Below are positions 51,735 through 63,426 of a stretch of 64,000 nt of DNA, one piece after another. Position 1 is the stretch's first letter; the number at the start of each line of letters is the position of its first letter. Made by a program: the position numbers and the translations under genes. The DNA is from Maniola hyperantus (Eukaryota > Arthropoda > Insecta > Lepidoptera > Nymphalidae), in the NCBI RefSeq assembly GCF_902806685.2, contig NC_048538.1:12400001-12464000 (forward strand), given 5' to 3'. Below the pieces are notes generated by a model that saw only the letters and a program-made list of their open reading frames with translations, did no database searches and was not told the DNA's origin.

Positions 51735-52879
51735 ATATTACATATTACCGTCATACCGTGTCGTCGTCAATGTGCCGTCGGCACTCGGCAAGTAGCCTCC
51801 TAAACTAAATTGACATGTTTAAAAATGCTATCTTTTTCCAAAGGGAACATGATGAAACGAATAGCAATATGAATATAGTATTCCTATCATTATCCTATTC
51901 CTACCTATAATTTTAATTTCATTTAGAGCTGCGTTGGCGGCGTTATTATTCTGAGATTTAGAGATCGTATTCGACAGAATTAGTCGTTGCCATCCAATGC
52001 CGTTGCTAAGTTTGTAAGGGTTAAAACTTGAGAGAGTAATTAATTAACTTATTAATTAATTATTATCTGTCTACCTACTACTAGGTAGATACAAATAAAT
52101 TAATTTAACCGTTAAAGATAGGTAGATAGATGGATACGTACTACGTAGGTATTCAATTTTATTTTAACTAATAAAAACATTTATCTATTCCTATGAATTA
52201 TTATAGCCTACTTAGATAGATACGTAAGTATTCAATTTTTAATTTTTATTATAAAGTAGGTAGGTACCTAGGTATCAGAATTTTCCTTTATATGTATTTT
52301 ACACAGCCTATTTGTATTTTCTCCTTATGGAAAACGAATTAATCTGAATCAATACAAAATTTCAATTTAACTTTTCGATTAAAATCAGACATCTAATAAA
52401 GTCGAGAGGTTTTCGATTGAAGCCTCGGCTGTTATGTTCAGTTGGGTATTTGAATAGAATAGAATAGAATAATGTTTATTCGAGGTATATAGGTGGTACA
52501 TGGTGTAGGCAATATCGTCCTGTACAGCAGTGCAACACCTCGAACAGGTAGGCCACTCAGCTTGTGTTGAGACGTCGGGCCCCTCAGACACAAACCTCTA
52601 GAGCAAATGAACATTTGAAATGAAAAGCCATGAAGGCGCTAAAGCCTTTATGGGTTAAATTTTGACACACTCTCTTGAACATAAGTATAAAGCAGGTCGC
52701 TATTGTTATCAAGAAGTTCGGGGTTTAATTTTTTCGAAATATTAAAACCGTAATAAAAACGACTTATGTGGTGTTACGTGGTTTTATATTCGGTCGACTG
52801 AGGTTTTGTCTGGTGAGAGGCTTTAAGCGTCTAGGCTCGTTTTCGTTTGGTGCATCTTGGGCTTTTATAGTTTCAGGGG
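51735..52879. other. No gene seen
   Basis: TAGGTA tracts, an (AGAAT)n run at 52454-52470 followed by a LINE-tail-like block (TTATTCGAGGTATATAGGTG). No gene. Confidence 0.4.
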
Positions 52880-52978
52880 GGCTAGCACGAAAGCTGTGAT
52901 AGAGGAGATTAGAGATAGAACTAGAGTAACCGACATAGCTGAACGTGTTGCGAAGCTGAAGTGGCAATAGGCGGAGTC
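52880..52978 (+). pseudogene. RTE-type LINE fragment
   Basis: The + strand reads RDRTRVTDIAERVAKLKWQ and then a stop where relatives have W, matching VTDIAQRI..LKWQWAGH of RTE ORF2. Only about 30 codons remain. Confidence 0.6.
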
Positions 52979-54639
52979 AGCCAATGTCAGCAATCGCAAC
53001 TGATACCTATTTAGGTAGGTACGGCTCTGCATGAAAAATCACATGAAATCAATTAATTAAAACGAGTTAACTATTTTATTCTGAAAACTGTTAAGTTAAC
53101 TAATTAAAATTTAAATTATCTATTACCTTGACACAATAATTTATATAGGTACTTACCTACTCATCATTTTGTTTCAATTAGACAAACATGTAGAAACCAT
53201 AATATTTCAATTTGCAGTTCATAACTAGGGTTGGGTAGGGTACATAACCCACCAATAAAAATAGAATTATTAACCATTACCTGACTTGGCGGGCAAAGTA
53301 ATTTTTTAGGGGGCTTTAGCGACATTTTAGTAAGATTGACATGTTCCAAAAGGAGAAAACTCCCGAAATTAAAGATTATAAAAAAAAAATATCTTCTAAT
53401 TAATAGATATTTTCAAGTCCTTGACGAACGAGCTTGAAAAACAATTTAAAAAAGTATGGGTCTAATTTAAAAGCACAGATTACGTTCGAAAATTGAGTAT
53501 GACGTATGACAATAAGGGTTGAACAAAATACAGTTTAAAAAAATTGTTAGTATTAGGGCCGTAAAATAACCGAGAATTAATTTGATAATTTAGCAAGTTT
53601 CAAGTAAAACATTATGCCCAATTTATTCCTGGATTAAACGTCACACGACGTTGGTGAAATCGGCACTAAAGTGATAAAACACGGTTAAAAGTTAAAGCAT
53701 ATTTGAAACTGTTTAAAATTACTGTTTTTTTTTAAATAAAAAACATGTTTATAGCAACCCTGCTGACAATCCTAGCAACATAGCTCAATGCCGTTGCCCG
53801 AGTGACGGGGCGCGGGGAAGCATCCCTAGATGGGACAGGAGCTAGGATTTACGAACAGTCGCTCGGCGAAAGCTCTGTGTATTCCCGTGGGAGCCGCGAA
53901 TTTCGCGCGGGAACTTTGCGTGACGATAAAAAGTTGGAGTTCGAAATTTAATTTGTGTGAAGTGAATACTACGTTCAAAATTTTTATGAGGTTTTAATAA
54001 AAAAAATTTCTTTGACTCGTTAATGGTTAATTAAAAGGCTTAGTTTTTTTCTATACAAATAAATTGATTTTTTTGGAAAACTATGGGAAACAGTGCATGA
54101 AGTAAAAATAACTCCCAAAATAATTTAATGAGGTTATAACATAATTACCTACTACTTAATCGAATTCATTTTTATTTTTGCGTTCTCGTGAAAGTAAAAA
54201 TATAATAATATTTTTTAACTAGTAAATATTCAAACAAAAAAACGATCTTAGTGATAAAGTTTGAGATTTGGTATTTTTTATGGATATCAAAAAAAAACAA
54301 GAAGTAGGTTTAAGGGTGATAAAATAGGGAATGAAAGTTTGTATGGGAAGGTTTTAATTATTGTTATTGTTAACTTGAAGTTTGGAAAATAGAACTCTAG
54401 AGGGTAGGAAAATCGGCATTTAAGTAGGTATTCTAAGACTGAGTGTGGCCACACAAGTGAGGCCTTTTTCAGCAGGAAAATTTCTAATCACATAAACCAT
54501 AAAGTTTACGCGGACGAAATCGCGGGCGGGCAACTGCTACTTAGTTAGGTTATAAAATAAAAACTTTAATTTTTTATTTTTTATTATTTATTTAGGTAGA
54601 GGTTCACAGACTTCACGAATGTTTTTAGAATGTTTGTTT
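52979..54639. other. No gene seen
   Basis: AT-rich. A GC-richer patch at 53780-53925 (GAGTGACGGGGCGCGGGGAA) shows no frame with motifs. Confidence 0.45.
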
Positions 54640-54722
54640 TAGAATGTTTTTTTTTATTCATGTAAACTTTTTACAAGTATTTATGAATAGTCAGGTAGTT
54701 TTAATTTACCACTGGTTCGGAA
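54640..54722 (-). mobile_element. LINE/SINE 3' end, family D
   Basis: TTATTCATGTAAACTTTTTA, GAATAGTCAGGTAGTTTTAA and TTACCACTGGTTCGGAA, as at 18209-18432. Confidence 0.6.
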
Positions 54723-55583
54723 CACGATAATAGATCCCTAATCTAAAGGCGCTAGCTAGTGAGTAGTGCTACAGAATACGAGCAATCTAAATTAGGTAGG
54801 TACGTAGTAGTGGTAGTAGCGATAGGCATTGAGAATCTAAATTATTTTCATTTCGTGAAATGATTATTTTTCTAAACAGTGATTTCACATTCACAGGCGA
54901 TTTTTCGCGGAAAATGATTTTTAAATTTTTTATCAATTTTACTAGGAACTATGATAAAGATCAATAAATAGCGCTGAAATTTTGCAGATTGGTTTAGGTA
55001 CAGTTTTTCTCGGAAAGTTTTCGCACTTAAATCATAAGTGATACCATTCGCTTTTCGTGAAACGTAACATTTTTTTCTACATTTTTGATTTTGATTGTTT
55101 TCTACATTCATTGAGCTACGTATTTTAACCGACTTCATAAAAAGTTTCAATTGTTACGACGCGTATTTTTTCCTTTCTAACTCACAGCGATGCGAGTGTT
55201 ATCCCTTGCGTGATTTTTCACAGGTAGCAAGTGTTACATAATATGATAAGCTTTTTACGTGATTTTTCACATGTAGATATTCGTGAAATGAATATGATCT
55301 CTAGTAGGTACTTCTAGTACGTAGGTACCCTTACGATGAGAGGTAGGTAGGTAGGTAGGTATGTGTAGTTCTAGTGAATGGAAAGTAATTACAAACTGTC
55401 AACGCCAGGGTGAAATTCCGAACTTATTTTGTACTTAGTTCGAGTTATTCAATAAATTTTGTAAGCAATAATTAATTTTACAAAGGCGCCTAAATACATT
55501 TTCTTGACGGCTAGGCATTAAATTACCTAATAGGTAGGTATTAGTTACTAGTTAGGTAGGTATTCGACATAGTATGCGATAGG
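54723..55583. other. No gene seen
   Basis: AT-rich with repeated GTGATTTTTCAC / CGTGAAA blocks (54850-55275) and a GTAGGTAGGTAGGTAGG tract near 55341. Confidence 0.4.
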
Positions 55584-55728
55584 TTGTAATATGGCAAACG
55601 GCAAACACCCGCACAGCCTCCGTGCTAACCCGGTGCGGGCTAGCGCGAGTGACGTGGGAGTGTGCGAGGCTCCCCCCCGCCTCATACCCCGATTGTCATC
55701 TCGACCTGTCGCGGACTATATTAACTGA
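55584..55728. mobile_element. MITE family I
   Basis: GC-rich centre (CACCCGCACAGCCTCCGTGC, GACGTGGGAGTGTGCGAGG) and CATACCCCGATTGTCATCTC, TCGCGGACTATATT at the right. The left end is decayed. Confidence 0.6.
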
Positions 55729-55969
55729 TAAATATCTATTACCATTTAATTAACATTAGGACAACGAGTTTGTTCGCTTTGTGGGCCGGACGGTGCGGTG
55801 TTGTCTAATATGTAAACTGGCTTAATTAGCACGCTTCTGAAACTAGGCACCTAGCTCGCTGCCCACTAATGTAGATCTGTGATAAACATTGTTTGCTATA
55901 TTATGGACATTGATACATATTGGGTTACTTGATGATGTCCGTGACTTCATCTGCGTGGATTTAGTTATT

Positions 55970-56440
55970 TTTAGGGTTCTGTACCTCAAAAGGAAAAACG
56001 GAACCCTTATAGGATCACTTTGTTATCTGTCTGTCCGTCTGTCTGTCTGTCTGTCTGTCAAGAAACCTACAGGGTACTCCCCGTGGACCTAGAATCATGA
56101 AATTTGGCAGGTAAGTACTTCTTATAGCTAATATTTGGGGATAAATCTGAAAACCGTGAATCGGAACCGTGAAATGGTTAGATCACACAAAAAAAAATTG
56201 TGGTCATGAACTAATAATTAGTATTCTCAACTTTCGAAGTGAGTGACTATATCAAGTGGGGTATCATATGAAAGGTCTTCACCTGTACATTCTAAAACAG
56301 ATTTTTTATTTATTATTATGCATCATAGTTTTTGAATTATCGTGCAAAATGTCGAAAAAATACGACTGTAGTACGGAACCCTTATTGAACGAGCCTGACT
56401 CGCACTTGTGCGGTTTTTTTAGCTGGAAGAGATTGTTTAC
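55970..56440 (-). repeat. Dispersed repeat, family G, reverse copy
   Basis: AGGGTTCTGTACCTCAAAAG at the left, (TCTG)n at 56026-56060, TATCAAGTGGGGTATCATAT and GAGCCTGACTCGCACTTGTG at the right: the reverse of 35345-35775. Confidence 0.6.
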
Positions 56441-56945
56441 CTAGGCAGCAGAGCGAGAGATAAGAACGTTTATTTATTTCACCTGTACCCTGTGCCTATA
56501 TACCTAAGTAGGGTCTGAATAATAAAATAAATAAAGAAAGGTATAAATGGGTCTTTTCAGAACGTGTCACAGGACTTTCAGGACAGACCAGGTAGGGCGA
56601 GCTTTCCAAATTGATTACATTGGGCTCGCTACACTGCACTTTTAACATTTTCCGATACCTACAGTTACCTATAGAACACAGATTGTTTTTTTACGTAGAA
56701 AACGAGTCGGTATAATATACTTTCACTGATTCACTGACACGTTTCAGGATTTTAGAGCAGATTAAAATATGAAAACAATTTTTATCCGACTGCGAAGGAC
56801 AAAAGGAGGGTTATGTATTTGTCCTGTATGTTATGCATAGCTATAATCTGCTCTATCGATTTTCTAAAATTTAAAGATTAGGAGGTCTACCGATCTACAG
56901 TACCTACGCGGCAGAAGCCAGAAAGTTATGTACATCGGCCTTTAG
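56441..56945. other. No gene seen
   Basis: AT-rich non-coding sequence with one TACCTA-type tract. No motif-bearing frame. Confidence 0.4.
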
Positions 56946-57070
56946 AATAGGGCTGCCATACGTCCCGGTACACCGGGACATGTCCCGGTCTGAAGCGTTG
57001 TGTCCCGGTGTCCCGCAGTCAGTAAGTTGGATGTCCCGGTTACGAAAAGCTTCGGGACAAGCTCACGAAC
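56946..57070. mobile_element. hAT-like terminal fragment with repeated GTCCCGGT
   Basis: GGGCTGCCATACGTCCCGGT is a common hAT-type end, followed by CACCGGGACATGTCCCGGTC and further GTCCCGGT copies near 57001 and 57032. Only one end is seen. Confidence 0.45.
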
Positions 57071-57104
57071 CGCGGTCGGTGCATGCTTGCAGTTCCCGCG
57101 CCTA

Positions 57105-57215
57105 TAGTTAGAATGACATTTTCGGCTTTGTAGAGCGTTTGTCTCCGTCACTCATACCTATATGACGTTTTGTCGGTCTCAACGACAGAGACAATGCTCT
57201 ACAAATCTGCTATCT
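57105..57215. mobile_element. Palindromic MITE, family H
   Basis: TTTGTAGAGCGTTTGTCTCC is inverted against GACAGAGACAATGCTCTACAAA-type text; copy of the split element at 37300-37520. Confidence 0.65.
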
Positions 57216-57667
57216 CCTTCTTTAAGGTCGATGTACATTACATTGTAATCCAAAACCTGGCGGCGTAGATAGGTAAAGCTGCGAACAAAACAGTTTTGTA
57301 AATAAAAACCTTTTGCCCTGTGAGTAGGTAGGCTAGGTAGGTAGAAATACTTTATTTTAGGAATTTTACACTAGATTACGTTTCATGTAGGTAAATATTT
57401 ACACTCCAGTAATTTTTTCAACTCAAAGAACATTTCGATATTATTTTTACCTCTGATATACGAGTAGGTAGGTATGTAAAACATCTGGCATCGCATATTA
57501 TTACAGAGGCATGAATAAAATTGTGATAATTAAGCCATTATACTGGAAAAATAAACTCAACCTTTTTCTGCAAGACCTTTTTTCGACTTGATCAGATAAT
57601 TCTTTACACCTGCTACTCTATACAAACGTATCAAGTAGGTACTTATCTACGTTGATTGTTCTAGTTC
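57216..57667. other. No gene seen
   Basis: AT-rich with TAGGTA tracts. Confidence 0.45.
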
Positions 57668-57816
57668 TTACCGCCGTACTCAGAGTCGATAATCATTACT
57701 TAAGATTGAGTCAAAACGAGACAGATTTATGTGAGAGATATAGGTACCTATAGTTTTGTCTCGTTTTAACTAAACTTAAGTAACGATTAAGTGACTCTGA
57801 GTAAGTACGGCGGTAA
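57668..57816. repeat. Palindromic MITE, family J
   Basis: TTACCGCCGTACTCAGAGTC is inverted against GACTCTGAGTAAGTACGGCG plus GTAA; AACGAGACA and TGTCTCGTT pair inside. Confidence 0.65.
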
Positions 57817-57864
57817 GTTTGGAACTTGTAACCTTTTTCATGTCACCATTTACAAAATGTATTT

Positions 57865-58152
57865 TTCTTTATAGCCGTATTCCTCATTGCTGAGGGTCGT
57901 GACTTTCCTTTCTAATCACATAATTGCAGGACTTAGGAGTTCTGTTGGGAAAATAATATGGTGGATTCCCAGATCCTTCTGCATACAACAATACAACTAA
58001 GTGAACGAGATTTCGATCCTTAGGTTTTACAGTTATTATCAGACGGTACCCGTAAGTGACAATAACCCGAGGTACGGAGGAATGGAAAGGCCAAATTTGG
58101 ACCCACAAAGTCGGTCACCCATCCAGTAACCGGCTTGGGTCAACGTTGCTTA
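57865..58152 (-). mobile_element. 5S rRNA-derived SINE
   Basis: The - strand begins GTTAAGCAACGTTGACCC, then ACTGGATGGGTGACCGACTT, close to the internal part of 5S rRNA (AAGTTAAGCAACG, TTGGATGGGTGACCG) that holds the pol III promoter. After that the sequence leaves 5S and continues as a non-5S body to about 57865. The upstream 5S part is missing or diverged. SINE3-type origin is inferred. Confidence 0.55.
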
Positions 58153-58364
58153 ACAATAACAATCGATTGATAATATTATCGTTGTCACAACTATAGGCCA
58201 CACGTCCGCGTCCCTCGTTCGTCCCGTTACAAAGTGTACGTTAACATTAACATAAGGTTATTCGAGGAAATATGAAGGTAGGTAGGTACCTAAGTATAGA
58301 TTAATTCAGTGATTTTGAAGTAAAAAATATGCCAACAATGCGAACGACGTAATTTTATCTCTGT

Positions 58365-58560
58365 TCTGTGGCCCTACCGCGGTTGTTTGACAGCTACAAT
58401 GTCACGATCGCAATCATCTCTGATTGGTTAATGCTCGCTCACTATTGGCCACAATGCATTGTTGCAACAAGAATCGCACAAATTCAGCTAATCAGAACAA
58501 TTGAGATTGTAATAATGATTGATGCAGGTTTTAGACAATCGCCCTACAGATTTCAAGAAG
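58365..58560 (+). repeat. Unknown repeat with weak inverted ends
   Basis: CTGTGGCCCTACCGCGGTTG at the left and GACAATCGCCCTACAG at the right are partly inverted. The open frame through it is hydrophobic without motifs. Confidence 0.35.
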
Positions 58561-58794
58561 CTCGATCGTCAGCAATAAAACGCTATGTCTACTTAACAAC
58601 TTTTTCAATATCTGCAGACGGGATTCTTTCATACCTACTCATAGTCTAGTAAAGAAATTCGCGTTCAATGAAAAAGGTGTCCTTAACTGAGGAAAACGGG
58701 GAAAGATGGGAGCAATCTAAACTTTATACCTACTTGATAGTACAATATTCTGCCGTAATTTTGTGTTGTTAAAGTCGCCACCAGTTATTTCTGA

Positions 58795-58980
58795 CTAGCT
58801 GATGCCCACGAGTTCGCCGTGTGGTTTTAGGTTTTTAAAAATCCCGTGGGATTTTCCGAGATAAAAAGTACCTCACCTATGTCACTCCAAGTCTTTAACT
58901 ATACCGATACAAAAAATCACTTCGTTCCGTTGCTTGAACCAACAAACAAACACACTTTCACATTACTATTGTTAGTTTTG
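58795..58980 (-). mobile_element. Helitron-like repeat, family A
   Basis: CTAGCTGATGCCCACGAGTT edge after A, AAAAATCCCGTGGGATTTTC, ACAAACAAACACACTTTCAC. Confidence 0.6.
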
Positions 58981-60589
58981 ATGGGTAGTGATTAGGCAAT
59001 CTACAAGCTTTTGACGACCGCCTTATCTGTAGCAGTGGTGTGCACTGCCCAAAGAGTTTGTAAATATGGCATTGCCTGTTGTCCACTTGTTCTTATTGCA
59101 AAGTGGGACGTGAGGAGGTCCTTTGTTTCCCAGCGGTTTCAATGTTATATAATCCATGGAGGATTATAATATTGATTGATAAAGGCTAATTACTAATGCA
59201 TTATGTTCAGTGCACGATTATATTATATCTTCGTTCACAAATTAAATTTCACAGCGCATTTTTAAACTTTAATTTTGTCGTTTTTCTTAGATTTCGTACA
59301 CCTACGTTTTAAAAGTTATTTCACGATTGAAAAATCGGCTCTAAGTATATAGTAATAGCTTCGTGAAACTGCGTAATAGGTAGGTAAGTAGGTACATTGC
59401 GAAAACGATAAGTAGCAAGTGGGTCTTTTAAAGAAAGCTGTTCTACCCATTCTTAAATAGATCATTTTAATCTTAGACTACGAACAACTGACTGGGTGAA
59501 ATTATCTGTTATAATAAAGCGTTCAATGCCGTCGATGAAAATAAGACAAACATTTGAGCAAACGATGTTCTTTGATCGAAGAGGCAAAATATTATAAAAG
59601 CGGTAGGTAACTCCCTGTCTCGATAAAGGGAATAGGTTAACGAAGAAATATTAAACTTTTCCAAGGAATGCAAATCGAAGAAATTTCGCATTAACTCGGA
59701 AATCAAATCTGAATAAATTACGCTTTGTAAATATTTTAAAAGAATTTGAATAAAATACCTTTGAGGTAGGTGAGGACAGAATTTTATAAATAAGGTCGCA
59801 TGTAGATAGAAACACGTATAGGATAGGCACAAAGTGATGCCTCGAGGCAAAGTAATATTGAATGTCTGTGTATAATAAAGAGTGCAAATCTCGGAAAATC
59901 TCCTGCGATTTCACTGAATACACGCTTCCATGTAGTATACAGCACTTACGGCGCGGCGCATAAAGCTAAAAACATAGTTTTTATAACTGAGCCAGTGCTA
60001 AGATCTTTTAAAAAGTGTGAAAAATCAAACGTAGATACGGCAAGTGTAAGTTGCTCTTGCACAATCCCATTTAATTTACAAAATTAGGTACAAAACACCA
60101 TTGTTTGATACCTTGGGTATACATATTTGAAAACTTAAATGTTCTCGTGTTTGTGATCTAAATGTGTTTGTGATCTAAATGCGTCATAAAATAGGAACAC
60201 GATGAAATACCTAGCTACAATTTATTCGTTTGTGGTGGAAACTTAAATAAAATCGGTTTAGAAATCAAAACTTTTTAGATTTAGTGGTTTCAGACAAAGA
60301 GATTTGGTATGCTAAATACCATAACCTCTTTGTCTGATATATGTATATGTAATATACTATAACTTACTATGCAGAAGTCGAAAAGTAATGTACTTACCTA
60401 CTATGTATATATGTAGTAATTTCTTTTATTGCAACTACCTAATTGGGAGTCATTGCATATAGCTTTGTAATGAAAACGCTGCCACATAAACTTTTTAATG
60501 GCCATCATACGAGACCAACCTATTAAAAACTTTATAATATTATTTGTGTACAGTCTATTGGAACGAGTGGGTACCCAGTACCCTAATAA
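58981..60589. other. No gene seen
   Basis: AT-rich; the - strand open frames at 59509-59923 are leucine/phenylalanine-rich without motifs and overlap in two registers. An inverted pair AGACAAAGAGATTTGGTATG / CATAACCTCTTTGTCT lies at 60292-60336. Confidence 0.4.
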
Positions 60590-60700
60590 AGTTCAGGACT
60601 CAGGAGGTCCGGGGTTCGATCCCGGCACGTACGGTCGGCCTCAGAACTCGAGTAGCAATGCCGCAAAACTATTGCATTAAAAACACGCCACACAAGGAAG
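60590..60700 (+). mobile_element. tRNA-like SINE fragment
   Basis: GGTCCGGGGTTCGATCCCGG is a pol III B box context. No A box precedes it at tRNA spacing, so it is a fragment rather than a tRNA gene. Confidence 0.4.
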
Positions 60701-60940
60701 ATGTACCTATGCGCAACCGTGCCGTGCAGTGCAAATGAATTCGATCAAACGAGTTTTGACCTTTTGTTGTTTCGGATTGACTATGCTGCGTAGGCCCTAC
60801 TGGCCGCTACAGCGTCACCGGGGGGGTTGGCGAGCGCGAAGCTCCGCCTGGGGGTGAGCCCTAGAGCTCGAAGAACAATTCAGAGTGATCGGGGGGCAAC
60901 GCCATCCTAAGGGCGCCTCCTGCGAGGCTCGGACCACGGC

Positions 60941-61578
60941 TTAGGGTAACGTTGGGATGGGAGGAGCTGTTAATCTGATGTTTTGGTCAGTGGGTCCCCG
61001 GGGGCGTGACACATGGCCACGACCGGGTGACGTCAGGAATCGGGGACCTCGTCTTCGCCGGCGAAGACGCTGTAACTTTGTTTTGTGTAACCCTTCGAAA
61101 AAGGGGGCATTGTCGGTCATTATCTGGTCGTCGGGATCGTTAAGGACATGCTTAGGGCGTCTTTTATCGGGAGGATCATTTCTGTCGGGTGTGTACGTCG
61201 CGGCCCCGACTACTAATGGGTTGGGGTGCCTAATAGCTTTCTCAAAATAATTTTTTGAGAGCTGTTTGAAGTAGTACGCTATGGTCGGGAGTTGGAGGTC
61301 TCTGTGGAGATCCACATTGCGCACAAACCACGGAGAGCCCGTGGCCATACGCATGAACTTGTTTTGTAGGATTTGGAGGGGTTTGAGAAAGGAGGGCGGC
61401 CGGTGAGCAAATGCGATACAAGCATAAGACATTATTGGCCGGATGCACGTCTTATATAGCGTGACTTTATGTCGAATAGACATTTTACTTTTGGCACAAA
61501 TCATAGGGTAGAGGCGATTGAGCACAATCGTTGCACTATTTCGGACTCTACGGATGTGTGCTGCAAAAGTCATGACTG
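60941..61578 (-). pseudogene. Jockey-clade LINE ORF2 C-terminal fragment
   Basis: The - strand frame (210 residues, natural stop at 60941) begins in the thumb region: MTFAAHIRRVRNSATIVLNR, then HKVTLYKTCIRPIMSYACIA, LQILQNKFMRMATGSPWFVR and DLQLPTIAYYF. This is the region after the RT catalytic core in Jockey-type elements (LY...IRPI..Y, LQ..QNK..R). A basic, proline-rich tail follows, and a GC-rich 3' region continues to about 60770. The endonuclease and RT core are missing, but the frame has no defect. Confidence 0.8.
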
Positions 61579-61594
61579 TACGTCACAGATGTAG

Positions 61595-61740
61595 TAGATG
61601 GCAATCGGGGAAGGAACGCCCCGCACACCCGCACAACCCCCGCGCTAACTAGGTGGGGGCGAGCTTGGGTGACGTGCGGGTGTGCGGGGCGTTCCCCCGC
61701 CTCATACCCCGATTGCCATCTCAAACTGTCGCGCACTTTA
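61595..61740. mobile_element. MITE family I, most complete copy
   Basis: GATGGCAATCGGGG and CCCCGATTGCCATC form exact 14-bp arms. CGCCCCGCACACCCGCAC and GTGCGGGTGTGCGGGGCG form a second perfect inner pair, so the whole folds into a GC-rich hairpin. It abuts the truncated 5' end of the Jockey fragment. Confidence 0.7.
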
Positions 61741-61845
61741 ACTCATCGAAGTTATCTGCGTTTTATGCAAAAAATATACAAGTATTACCTACTTATTAAT
61801 TTATTAGATAATGGTGAAGGAAAACATAGTGAATTTTGCATGCCT

Positions 61846-61911
61846 AACATTCATATTCATCATTCAGCATGGAGAACACTTTCTCCATGCTGAATGATGA
61901 ATATGAATGTT
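61846..61911. repeat. Perfect 31-bp hairpin
   Basis: 61846-61876 and 61881-61911 are exact reverse complements (AACATTCATATTCATCATTC on the left, GAATGATGAATATGAATGTT on the right) with the loop CACT. The right side merges into SINE family C text. Confidence 0.9.
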
Positions 61912-62010
61912 CTCTAAGGTATGTGCACTTGGCCAGCGTGGTGGATTACGGCCAAAACCCTTTTTATGCCGAGAGCAGGCCCGTGCTCATGATGGCCGTT
62001 GATGTATTAA
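61912..62010 (+). mobile_element. SINE family C fragment
   Basis: CTTGGCCAGCGTGGTGGATT, GGCCAAAACCCTTTTTATGC and GCAGGCCCGTGCTCATGATG match the 3' body of family C. Confidence 0.5.
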
Positions 62011-62446
62011 CTATTTAGTCAGTCGATATAACTGACTGGGTTATTCCTGGTTTACTTACTAGGTAGACATAACGTTACAAAGGTGCTACCAAAAAAGTTC
62101 ATACCAAATATTTTTAAATTTTCCATGTAGACTCGTAGAGTTGTGGCAGAGTTCGCAACACTGCACTTTTTAATTAATTTGTAATTGACTTTTGCGATGT
62201 TGTTCGACACTTTTGTCGGTGAAACTATCTACATTGACGGTGAGCTTTTATATAAACACTAGTGAATATAATGAAATGAACTATAAAACTTTTTAAACCA
62301 ATAATAGTAGGTAATATAATCGAACTGACACCACATTAGTATTTAGTAGCAGCTGCTAACAAACAGATAAAATCAGTAGGTAGGCCACCTTTAAGACAGG
62401 CTATTGGGCATATGACTGGGTGCCCTGCGTGCCCGACAACCTTTGC

Positions 62447-62726
62447 CACGACCTCCCTGGCGCAGTGGTAAGCGCTGTGGTCTTATTAGTGGGAGGTCCC
62501 GGGTTCGATTCGCTTCGGGAAGCTTCTGCCGTGGCTAGTTACCACCCTACCGGCAAACCCGTGCCGCCAACCGATTTAGCGTTCTGGTACGATGTCGTGT
62601 AGAAACCAAATGGTTTATTAAAAACTGCCACACCCCTTCCAGGTCAGCCCGTTTCCATCTTAGACTGCATCGTCACTTACCACTACGTGAGATTGCAGTC
62701 AAGGGCTAATTTGTAAAAAAAAACAC
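62447..62726 (+). mobile_element. tRNA-derived SINE, second family
   Basis: A box TGGCGCAGTGGTAAGCGC at 62459 and B box GGGTTCGATTC near 62501 at tRNA-like spacing. A body with CGTGGCTAGTTACCACCCTA, GTACGATGTCGTGTAGAAAC and GATTGCAGTCAAGGGCTAAT follows, ending in an A-run at 62717. Close to full length. Confidence 0.75.
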
Positions 62727-62993
62727 GAACGAGGAGCTGCACAAGTGCACAAGTGCTACCGACCGAGCTATCGCGGTTGCGGCTTTTTGTGCTGCCCGTG
62801 TTTGAGGTGACCGTCGACTCGAGAAGAATAGGATTATTATTTATATTGCACCCGTGAGAAGCCGGGGCGGGTCACTAGTTTTTAATAAACGTTTCACATA
62901 CGTTGACAATTTTCCCGTACCCGATGACCCGTGTAGCTGTTATTCTAGCCCGCTAGCGCGTGAAAGCCTCGGCGCTCGTCGCACTATAGCAGG

Positions 62994-63108
62994 GTTCATT
63001 CAGTTGACCAGTCATAAACAGTGCAGTACCATATTTATTTCGAACTTGCTGACTTGCCCTGGTTTCGTATGGTTGGTCTTACTCGTTCTATGGACTTATG
63101 TGACTATC
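62994..63108 (+). repeat. Direct duplication, unit 1
   Basis: TGACCAGTCATAAACAGTGC, TTGGTCTTACTCGTTCTAT recur at 63294-63398 with scattered differences. Confidence 0.65.
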
Positions 63109-63293
63109 TGACTATCCCATATTATCAGAGGCGTCTCTAGCCCTTGTGGCGCCCGTGTGCAACCAGTACCCTGGCGCCCTCTAGTCTAGAGTAGGAGCAG
63201 GGTCAAAATGGAATACTAACATATATTTTCAAACGGAAATGCGGATGCAAATGGTGCAATTTTAAATGATGACGGCGTCGGCCATACCACGAG

Positions 63294-63398
63294 CGGTGAC
63301 CAGTCATAAACAGTGCACTACCATAATTATCGCTCGGCTGACTTGCCCTAGTGCCGTATTGTTGGTCTTACTCGTTCTATTGACTAATGTTATTTGTA
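63294..63398 (+). repeat. Direct duplication, unit 2
   Basis: Diverged copy of 62994-63108, 300 bases downstream. Confidence 0.65.
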
Positions 63399-63426
63399 TA
63401 ATATGCGAGTAAGTAGCGTATACACA

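Noticed and set aside
58085..58152. 5S rRNA gene
   Set aside because: Only an internal block resembles 5S; the ends are missing and a repeat body follows.
59509..59923. Membrane protein genes on the - strand
   Set aside because: Two overlapping frames are hydrophobic because of AT-rich composition; no start context, motif or splice support.
61846..61911. microRNA gene
   Set aside because: Perfect pairing over 31 bp with a 4-base loop is unlike a typical pre-miRNA, and it lies at a SINE edge. Kept only as a finding.
62447..62530. tRNA gene
   Set aside because: Same reason: a SINE body and an A-rich tail follow the tRNA-like head.
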